Assembly (NCBI RefSeq): GCF_003335585.1 | Contig: NZ_QBFD01000046.1 | Coordinates: forward strand, 397,345-461,344 | Length of the DNA: 64,000 nucleotides | Source of the DNA: Sulfitobacter sp. DFL-14 | GTDB lineage: Bacteria > Pseudomonadota > Alphaproteobacteria > Rhodobacterales > Rhodobacteraceae | Direction of reading: 5' to 3' | Shown here: piece after piece, positions 17,713 through 24,202 of the stretch | Layout: each line of letters starts with the position of its first letter | Position numbering within the stretch: the first letter of the stretch is position 1 | Program-made: the position numbers and the translations under genes | The notes under the pieces: generated by a model | Told to the model about the DNA's origin: nothing | Database searches by the model: none | The model's input: the letters and a program-made list of their open reading frames with translations, nothing else

Positions 17713-18425
17713 GGGCTGGGCTCCAATATGGCGGTCAGCGGGATCAGATGGGTGGTGTCGGCGCCGCGCAAGAGCAGGCCAAAGCGTTCGTCGACGCCAA
17801 GGTAGGTGCCGGTCTTGCCGCCCTGGGTTGTTTCCTCCCCGATGCCAAAGGCCAACCCGCGCCATGTGCTGTGCAGAGGCGCCACGCCTTCGCCGTCCCA
17901 GCGGCTGATCCAGTGCAGGCAGTGGCGGGCCCATGCCTCGACCAATGCGGGCGGGGAGACCTCCGCACATCCTTCGGCATAAAGCGCGGTCTGATCGGGG
18001 CGCAGGCCGGTTTCGGCAAGGTCGGGATCGTCCACCGGGTAAAGCGGCAGGGTGAAGCCCACCACCAGCCAGTCGGGCACCGCGTAGGGGTCGGTGGTGG
18101 AGGCCATGCAGCGAAACCGCCCGCAGGAAGCGTTGTTGATGCGAATGCCGCCGTCCCAGTCCAGATGCACCGCGATTTCCGGCGGTGCCAATGCGCCCAA
18201 TGCGTTCTGAAAGCCGATGCCACAGAGCGGCAGCATCGCCATCGCGTCCTGCAAGGGCACCTCGGGGGCAAAGACCAGCGCCGCCTCGACCGTGTGACCG
18301 GCCAGCGCATAGACCACCAGCCCCGCGTCACAACCCGCCGCCGCACGTCTGGCGGCGTGTTCGAACGCATCCGCCGCCACGGGTTCACCCCACATCAGTG
18401 GGGGGAAGCGCAGCGCCTCGCTCAT
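17709..18425 (-). CDS. Biotin/lipoate ligase-like protein (DUF4444 end), probably lacking ligase chemistry
   Basis: 238 aa. The protein has the fold-type layout of biotin/lipoate protein ligases with a C-terminal DUF4444-like segment (WRGLAFGIGEE then LGVDERFGLLLRG). The usual GRGRxGR lipoyl/biotin-AMP loop is not visible, and where KWPND should be the sequence reads HLDWDGGIRINN, with no lysine. That argues against normal ligase activity. Start and stop overlap both neighbours by 4 bases (Mrp upstream, DUF6505 downstream). It likely belongs to the formate dehydrogenase accessory set rather than to lipoate metabolism. Alternative: a genuine ligase with a divergent active site. Confidence 0.7.
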   Translation of the reverse strand: MSEALRFPPLMWGEPVAADAFEHAARRAAAGCDAGLVVYALAGHTVEAALVFAPEVPLQDAMAMLPLCGIGFQNALGALAPPEIAVHLDWDGGIRINNASCGRFRCMASTTDPYAVPDWLVVGFTLPLYPVDDPDLAETGLRPDQTALYAEGCAEVSPPALVEAWARHCLHWISRWDGEGVAPLHSTWRGLAFGIGEETTQGGKTGTYLGVDERFGLLLRGADTTHLIPLTAILEPSP

Positions 18426-19492
18426 GCGGCGCCGCTTTCGATCAGCTGCTTTGCGATGGCCTGAAAGCTGGCCGCCTGTGCGCTGTCGGGCTGGCTGACG
18501 GTGATCGGCGCGCCGCCGTCCGACGCCAGCCGGATTTGCAGATCCAGCGGCACCTCGGCCAGCAGGGGCACGCCCATTTTCGCGGCTTCGGTTGCGACAC
18601 CGCCGTGGCCGAACACATGTTCCTCGTGACCGCAGTTGGTGCAGATATGGGTCGACATATTCTCGATCATACCAATGATCGGCACCTTGAGCTGGTTGAA
18701 CATGTCAATCCCCTTGCGGGCATCCAGCAGGGCGACATCCTGCGGTGTAGAGACGATAATCGCCCCGTCCACCTGCGCCTTTTGCGCCAGTGTCATTTGC
18801 ACGTCGCCGGTGCCCGGGGGCAGATCCACGATCAGCACATCCAGCGCGCCCCATTGCACCTGTGTCATCATCTGTTGCAACGCGCCCATCAGCATGGGGC
18901 CGCGCCAGACAACCGCCTGATCCTCGTTGGTCATCAACCCGATGGACATCATCGTCACACCATGGTTGCGCATCGGCAGGATCGTCTTGCCATCGGGCGA
19001 GGCGGGTCGGCCGGACACACCCAACATGCGCGGCTGGCTGGGGCCGTAGACATCCGCATCCAGCAAGCCCACGCGCCGCCCCTGTTGCGCCAAGGCGCAG
19101 GCGAGGTTGGCGGACACGGTGGATTTGCCCACGCCACCCTTGCCCGAGGCGATGGCGATGATCCGGTCGATGCCGGGGATTTTCTGCGGGCCTTTCGGTT
19201 CTGCGGCGCGCTGCGGTTTCAGGTCGGGCGGCGGGGCCTTTTCGCTGTGGCCAGTCAACACGATGGAGACTTTGCCGATGCCTTCCACCTGGGCCAGCGC
19301 AGCCTCGGCCTGCGCCTTGGCTTCGGCATAGGCGGCGGCCTGGGCGGGCGGGATCTCCATGACAAAGCGCACCGCGCCCGTGGCATCCACATTCAGCGCG
19401 CGCATCACGCCGCTGGCGACGATGTCGGTATCGGTCGCCGGATCATTGACGGACTTGAGCGCGGTCAGAACCGCCTCCCTGCTGGCTGGCAC
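18422..19492 (-). CDS. mrp: Mrp/NBP35-type iron-sulfur cluster carrier ATPase
   Basis: 356 aa. An N-terminal DUF59/FSCA-like domain (about 1-90) precedes a P-loop domain with GKGGVGKSTVSANLA, the deviant Walker A of the Mrp/MinD family, and the C-terminal ICTNCGHEEHVFG motif, whose CxxC bridges a [4Fe-4S] cluster between subunits. It delivers Fe-S clusters to target proteins. The start is a GTG three bases after the stop of the upstream DUF6494 gene. Its location among multi-cluster proteins suggests a dedicated carrier for this formate dehydrogenase, possibly in addition to a housekeeping copy elsewhere. Confidence 0.92.
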   Translation of the reverse strand: MPASREAVLTALKSVNDPATDTDIVASGVMRALNVDATGAVRFVMEIPPAQAAAYAEAKAQAEAALAQVEGIGKVSIVLTGHSEKAPPPDLKPQRAAEPKGPQKIPGIDRIIAIASGKGGVGKSTVSANLACALAQQGRRVGLLDADVYGPSQPRMLGVSGRPASPDGKTILPMRNHGVTMMSIGLMTNEDQAVVWRGPMLMGALQQMMTQVQWGALDVLIVDLPPGTGDVQMTLAQKAQVDGAIIVSTPQDVALLDARKGIDMFNQLKVPIIGMIENMSTHICTNCGHEEHVFGHGGVATEAAKMGVPLLAEVPLDLQIRLASDGGAPITVSQPDSAQAASFQAIAKQLIESGAA

Positions 19493-19495
19493 TTT

Positions 19496-19699
19496 TTATT
19501 CCTGCTCTGCTTCTGGGGCGGTGATGGTGCCGCTGACCTCATGGGTCAGGCCCAGTTCGGGGATGGTGATCACGGCCTTGACCGGCACGGACTGGCCGGC
19601 GACGGCCCCCTCGCGCATGGCCTTTTCGATGGCCTGCTGAGAGGTCACGCCGACCTGTTTGAGAAACTTGCGCATCGACATGTTGAAATCATCGCTCAT
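19496..19699 (-). CDS. DUF6494 small protein
   Basis: 67-aa protein, MSDDFNMSMRKFLKQVGVTSQQ..., followed by a beta-rich half ending in a charged tail. I recognise this as the DUF6494 type, found with formate dehydrogenase genes. AAAGGAG lies at the right distance before the ATG at 19699. No cysteines, no signal peptide and no membrane segment. The conserved helix FLKQVGVTSQQAIEKAMREG suggests an interaction partner of another cluster protein. It is the second gene of the minus-strand accessory operon. Function unknown. Confidence 0.78.
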   Translation of the reverse strand: MSDDFNMSMRKFLKQVGVTSQQAIEKAMREGAVAGQSVPVKAVITIPELGLTHEVSGTITAPEAEQE

Positions 19700-19731
19700 G
19701 GGGGCTCCTTTGGTTCTGGGAGGGGGGCGGA

Positions 19732-21684
19732 TCAGTGATCGCGCCGTTTGGAAAGGTAATCATCGGTGGTGCGGGGCCGGGGGCGCTCACCACCCGCCAG
19801 CGGGTTGTCGGTGGCGTGATACTGCGCGTTGATGCGGCAATCATCACACATCTGGATCATGCGCAATTTGCCTTCGTCAGCAAACATCGAATGGTTGCGC
19901 AGTTTGTCGGTGATCCGGTCGATGGTGGATTTGACGCCAAACAGCGTGCCGCATTCGACGCAAGGAAAGGGCTCCTCCTCGTGCAGCACGCGCTGTTCCA
20001 GCGCAGCACCTGTCAGGTTCATCTGCGGGGCCAGGGTGATCGCATCTTCGGGGCAGATGTTGGCGCAGAGGCCGCATTGCAGACAGGCGTCTTCCTGAAA
20101 GCGCAACTGCGGCAGGTCCGGGTTGTCGCCCAATGCGCCCGAGGGGCAGAGCGAGACGCAGGACAGGCACAGGGTGCAGGCCGCGCTGTCAACCACGACG
20201 GCGCCATAGGGTGCGCCTGCGGGCAGGGGCAGCACCTCGGCCTCCGGGTGCAGGGCACGGGCGGCCTGGCGCGTGATCTGGCGGCGGGTGCCCATGGGTC
20301 GGACCGGTGTGGCGACGGGGGCAGGGGCCGCGCCGTCGTACAGGGTGTCGGACATGGTGTCCGGGTCGGGCGTGTCGATCAGCAGCACGCGGGTGTCACC
20401 CGCAATGGCGCGGGCCAGCTCGATTTGCGTATCAATCGCGTCGCGGTCGGATTTTGGCCCCAGCAGCAGGCTGACCTCTGCAAAACCGGCGGCCAGCGCC
20501 GCTAAAGCCTCGGCATGGCCGAAGGCCGCCAGTGCGGGCAGGGCCATGGGCACCACATCGGCGGGCAAGCCGCGCCCGTGCCGGGCCGACAGGCGGATCA
20601 TCTCGGCACCGTGGCTGTCGTCATGCACCATCAGGCGCGGGGATGTGCCGCCCGCTTCCAGATAGGCGCGGGCCAGCGTCTGCACCCGCAGCATGGTGAA
20701 ATCGACCGGCGGCGCATCATAGCTGATGGCACCAGAGGGGCAGGCGGCGGAACAGGCGCCGCAGCCTGCACAGATCATCGGGTCGATGCTCACATGGTCG
20801 CCGTCAGGCGTGATCGCCCCTGTCGGGCAGAGGTCCAGACAATTGGTGCAGGCGGTCTGCCCGGCGCGGCTGTGGGCGCAAAGCAGGGGCTCGGTGCGCA
20901 CATAGAGCGGCTTTTCAAAGGTGCCGACCATATGTGATGCGGCGAGTGTCGCGGCGGCCACTGCCGGGGGATGCGCAGGATCGGCGCGCAGGTAGCCTTC
21001 GCGTTTCTCGGGGGCGGGAAACAGCGGCTGGCCGCCGCGCAGATCGAGGATCAGATCACATTGGCTGACAGCCCCGTCCCGGGGCGCGCTCAGCCGCAGG
21101 GGCCCGCGGCCGGTGGGTTCAACCTGTTGCAATGCGTCGATCACCACTTCGAATTGCCCCAAAGCGCCTTTGGCGCGGCGCAGCCTGCCGGTGATGACGT
21201 CGTAATCGCGGGTGTCCGGCATCTCAGCCGCATCCTCAAGCAGCAGGGTAACGCCCAGAAAATCCTTGAGCTGTTCTGCCGCTGCAAGGGCCACCTCACC
21301 CTGCCCAAGGATCAGGCATAACCCCTGTGAGGCGACATCAAGCGACTTTTCCACCGGGGCGGCCAGCAAAGCCTCGGCGGCGAGGGCGGACATTTTGGGC
21401 AGTTTCGACGCGGGGTCATCGGACCATCCGGCCCGGTCGCGCAGGTCCAGCAGGGGGGCAGGGGGCAGGCCCAGCTCGTCTGCCAGTTCGGCAAATACCC
21501 GTGCTTCCTGGGTGCAGCATAAAATTGCATCCCCCTCCTTCAGGGCCTTGGCCGCGACATCAATCTGGCGGGTACACAGGGCGGAACAGGCAGCGGGGAC
21601 CACCAGACCGGTGGCTTTGGCAAGTGCGGGGGAATCGATGGTCTGAGAGCCTTCGCAATCACATGTTATCAATGCCTTGGCCAT
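19732..21684 (-). CDS. Multi-cluster 4Fe-4S ferredoxin-type protein of the FDH island
   Basis: 650-aa cytoplasmic Fe-S protein. Cys-rich N-terminus (C8, C10, C33, C37, C56, C57) somewhat like heterodisulfide reductase HdrA/delta-type segments; first ferredoxin pair at C279-C286 and C305-C315; second pair at C503-C513 and C534-C544; a C-terminal CxxC...CxxC knuckle (C575, C578, C613, C616), perhaps zinc. The first motif lacks the leading cysteine and may borrow C269. The middle (about 340-460) is free of cysteines and HdrD-like. First gene of the minus-strand accessory operon, divergent from DUF3305. It probably carries electrons or serves in maturation, but neither is shown. Confidence 0.8.
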   Translation of the reverse strand: MAKALITCDCEGSQTIDSPALAKATGLVVPAACSALCTRQIDVAAKALKEGDAILCCTQEARVFAELADELGLPPAPLLDLRDRAGWSDDPASKLPKMSALAAEALLAAPVEKSLDVASQGLCLILGQGEVALAAAEQLKDFLGVTLLLEDAAEMPDTRDYDVITGRLRRAKGALGQFEVVIDALQQVEPTGRGPLRLSAPRDGAVSQCDLILDLRGGQPLFPAPEKREGYLRADPAHPPAVAAATLAASHMVGTFEKPLYVRTEPLLCAHSRAGQTACTNCLDLCPTGAITPDGDHVSIDPMICAGCGACSAACPSGAISYDAPPVDFTMLRVQTLARAYLEAGGTSPRLMVHDDSHGAEMIRLSARHGRGLPADVVPMALPALAAFGHAEALAALAAGFAEVSLLLGPKSDRDAIDTQIELARAIAGDTRVLLIDTPDPDTMSDTLYDGAAPAPVATPVRPMGTRRQITRQAARALHPEAEVLPLPAGAPYGAVVVDSAACTLCLSCVSLCPSGALGDNPDLPQLRFQEDACLQCGLCANICPEDAITLAPQMNLTGAALEQRVLHEEEPFPCVECGTLFGVKSTIDRITDKLRNHSMFADEGKLRMIQMCDDCRINAQYHATDNPLAGGERPRPRTTDDYLSKRRDH

Positions 21685-22034
21685 GGGTTTTCCCTTGTTG
21701 AGTCTGCGATTTCAAGTGCGCTGCTGTCGCTGATCAGGCCCTAGGCTAGACGGCTTTCGGCCACCGCCACAACCGCAATTTTCTAAGCCCGCATCCGCAG
21801 TGGCGGTGCATCGGTAAATGCCGCGCAGCAGCATCGCATCGGGGTGATTCGTTTTCGGTTGCAGCATTATTTTCCTATAAAAACAGTCAGGTTGGACAAT
21901 TCGTCCAAGAGCCACAGCAAGGGCCAGGTTGGCGGGCCAAACTGTCTGGCAGCACAGGTTTTTCCGGCGATCCCCCTGTTTGACCTTCACAGGGGGCGGG
22001 CGCCTGGCGGAGGATGGTGAAAGGGAGGCGCGAC

Positions 22035-22604
22035 TTGATTCACAATCCAGCCATGTACCGGACAATGCCACTGGGTATCGTGCTGCGGCGCGCGCCCGGT
22101 GTGACCCGTTGGGCCAGGTGGAGCTGGAAGGCGACGGCTGTCCTGCCCGGTGCGCCGGATGCATCCTGGCGCGTGCTGCGCGAGAGTGACGGGACCACAG
22201 AATATCACGCGGCCACGGTGCCGCTGGACCTGCATGGCGCGGAGACCGAGGCCTATGTGCATGGGCTGGGGGCAGAGGTGCCTTGCGTCTATGTGGTGAT
22301 GCGCCCGATTGCGGGCGCGCAGGATCACCCCTTTCAGATCTTGCTGGTCACCGCATCGCCCTATGAGGCGCAGGATTACTGCGACAGCGCTGAAGAGGTG
22401 GTTGAAAAGGTTGCCATGCCCGAGGGGCTGGAGGCATGGGTGCGCGAATTTGTGGACCTGTTCCACGAGGAAGAGGCCTTTGTGAAGCGGCGGCGGAACA
22501 AGCAGACCGAAGGCACCCGGCAGGATGGTATCGGCGATCCGCGTATCCATACGGGTGCGGATGTCTATGCTTCGCCGGGGCTGAAACGGGGGCGTGTCCT
22601 ATGA
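22035..22604 (+). CDS. DUF3305 protein of formate dehydrogenase clusters
   Basis: 189 aa in this reading. Family block MPLGIVLRRAPGVTRWARWSWKA followed by EYHAATVPLDLHGAETEAYVHGL is DUF3305. The start is uncertain: a TTG at 22035 has AAGGGAGG six bases upstream and is preferred; ATG codons at 22053 and 22065 lack a signal, and the one at 22014 is too close to its purine run. No signal peptide or metal motif. The last codons overlap DUF3306 (ATGA). This gene, DUF3306, TorD and the Tat protein always travel with the Tat formate dehydrogenase as I recall the clusters; activity is unknown. Confidence 0.78.
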   Translation: MIHNPAMYRTMPLGIVLRRAPGVTRWARWSWKATAVLPGAPDASWRVLRESDGTTEYHAATVPLDLHGAETEAYVHGLGAEVPCVYVVMRPIAGAQDHPFQILLVTASPYEAQDYCDSAEEVVEKVAMPEGLEAWVREFVDLFHEEEAFVKRRRNKQTEGTRQDGIGDPRIHTGADVYASPGLKRGRVL

Positions 22605-23218
22605 GCGGTTTCTGGGATCGTCGCCGTGCTGCCGTTGCCGCCGAGGCGGAGGCCGAAGTTGCGGCCGCGCAGGAACAGGCGGCACAGGCGCAGGAAGCCA
22701 GCCTTGCCGCGCGCGATGACGACGCATTGCTGGCGGAACTTGAGCTGCCGGCACCGGAGGATCTGGTCGATGGCGAACAATTGCGGGCGTTTCTGAGGGC
22801 GCAATTGCCGCAGCGGCTGAAGCGGCGGGCCTTGCGCGCGTTCTGGCGCAGCAATCCGGTTCTGGCCTGTCTGGACGGGCTGAACGACTACGATGATGAT
22901 TACACCGCTGCTGCGACTGCGGGGAAGGCCGTCAATACGCTTTATCAGGTGGGCAAGGGATTTGCCGCGCCGCTGACCGAGGTGCTGGACGGGATCGCAC
23001 TTGAGGAAGAGCCAGAAGTTGAAATGGCATCCGCCGTGCCGGTCGACACGCTGTCGGTGCCGGATGTGGTGCCACCCACCGCCACATCGCCGATCGCGAC
23101 AGAGGTGCAGGCAGTGGGCGATCAGGATGAACCTGACGACACGGTAGACAGCCCTGCACCGGCCTTGCGGCGGATGCGGTTCAGTTTTGCAGCAGATGCG
23201 GAAAGCACAGGCGTATGA
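22601..23218 (+). CDS. DUF3306 protein
   Basis: 205 aa starting at the ATG that overlaps the DUF3305 stop. The N-terminal block SGFWDRRRAAVAAEAEAE is followed by an Ala/Glu-rich coiled-coil-like stretch, then the conserved core QRLKRRALRAFWRSNPVLACLDGLNDYDDDY, and a long acidic, low-complexity tail. No cysteines beyond one, no signal peptide. The stop overlaps the torD start. The core resembles an assembly factor rather than an enzyme. Function is unknown; it is inferred to act in FdhABC maturation because of the operon. Confidence 0.8.
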   Translation: MSGFWDRRRAAVAAEAEAEVAAAQEQAAQAQEASLAARDDDALLAELELPAPEDLVDGEQLRAFLRAQLPQRLKRRALRAFWRSNPVLACLDGLNDYDDDYTAAATAGKAVNTLYQVGKGFAAPLTEVLDGIALEEEPEVEMASAVPVDTLSVPDVVPPTATSPIATEVQAVGDQDEPDDTVDSPAPALRRMRFSFAADAESTGV

Positions 23219-23820
23219 ACCAGATGACATCCTCCCCCCTGCCCGAAGAAGACCGCCTGCGCGCGGATCTGTATAATTTCATCGGTTTGATCCTCTCTGG
23301 CCCACCGGACCAGATGCTGCTGGGTCAATGCAGTGAATTGCAGGGGGATGGCACGGAACTGGGGCAGGGGTTTGTCGCCCTGTCCAAGGTGGCACGGCTG
23401 AGCAAGCCCGCCGCCGTGGAAAGCGAATTCAACCGGCTGTTCATCGGGCTGGGGCGTGGCGAATTGCTGCCCTATGCCAGCTATTATCTGACCGGATTCC
23501 TGAACGAGAAGCCCTTGGCGCTGCTGCGGCAGGACATGGCCGCGCGCGGGTTGGCGCGGGCGGACAATGTGTTCGAGCCGGAAGACAATATCGCATCCCT
23601 GATGGAGATGATGGGCGCGATGATTGTCGGGCGGTTCGGGGTGGCGGCGACGCTGACCCAGCAAAAGACGTTCTTTGGCAAACATATTGCGCCCTGGGCG
23701 GGACATTTCTTTGCCGATCTTGAGGGGGCGAAGAATTCGGTCTTTTTCGCGCCCGTGGGCAAGATCGGGAGGGCCTTTATGGAGATCGAGGCCGAGGCAT
23801 TTCGACTGAGTATCAACTGA
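23215..23820 (+). CDS. TorD/DmsD-family chaperone for the formate dehydrogenase
   Basis: 201-aa all-helical chaperone. Characteristic elements are EDRLRADLYNFIGLILSGPPDQMLLGQ at the N-terminus, EFNRLFIGLGRGELLPYASYYLTGF, and EPEDNIASLMEMMGAMI near the end of the second half. Such proteins bind the Tat signal of a molybdo/tungsto-enzyme and hold it until cofactor insertion. The start overlaps the DUF3306 stop by 4 bases. Its client is presumably FdhA (Tat signal) and perhaps the small Tat protein just downstream. Confidence 0.88.
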   Translation: MNQMTSSPLPEEDRLRADLYNFIGLILSGPPDQMLLGQCSELQGDGTELGQGFVALSKVARLSKPAAVESEFNRLFIGLGRGELLPYASYYLTGFLNEKPLALLRQDMAARGLARADNVFEPEDNIASLMEMMGAMIVGRFGVAATLTQQKTFFGKHIAPWAGHFFADLEGAKNSVFFAPVGKIGRAFMEIEAEAFRLSIN

Positions 23821-23870
23821 CGGCTGGCAACGTACCAGCGCGAAACCGAGACGTAAAAGAGGAGGCATTG

Positions 23871-24083
23871 ATGACACGCAAACCTGACGCGAAGCCCGAA
23901 AAGGCGGTCCGCAAGGACAGGCGCGACTTTTTGAAATTTGCGGGCACCGCCGCGCCATTGGCCGCCGTTGCCGTCGCCACCGGCGGGACCGAGGCCGGGG
24001 CCGCAAGTGTTCCGGATCTGTCATCGGACAAGATGCAGGACACCGAACACACCCGGGCCTATTACACCAGCGCCCGTTTCTGA
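23871..24083 (+). CDS. Small Tat-targeted protein of formate dehydrogenase regions
   Basis: 70-aa protein with a twin-arginine signal: RRDFLKFAG then a hydrophobic Ala-rich stretch and a polar C-terminus (YYTSARF). It matches the 'formate dehydrogenase region TAT target' type. AAGAGGAGG precedes the ATG by about 6 bases; the TTG just before it is not needed. It sits between the chaperone gene and fdhA. Too short to be an enzyme; probably a structural or assembly partner exported with FdhA. Function unproven. Confidence 0.83.
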   Translation: MTRKPDAKPEKAVRKDRRDFLKFAGTAAPLAAVAVATGGTEAGAASVPDLSSDKMQDTEHTRAYYTSARF

Positions 24084-24202
24084 CGGCGCCACCCATCGAT
24101 GGCCCGGCACCGGGCCATGGACACCGGCACGCGCAGCACCCGCGCCCTGCCATCCAATAGCCACCAGATGCGGGTCTGATCCCGCGTTCAGGGAGTGAAG
24201 AT

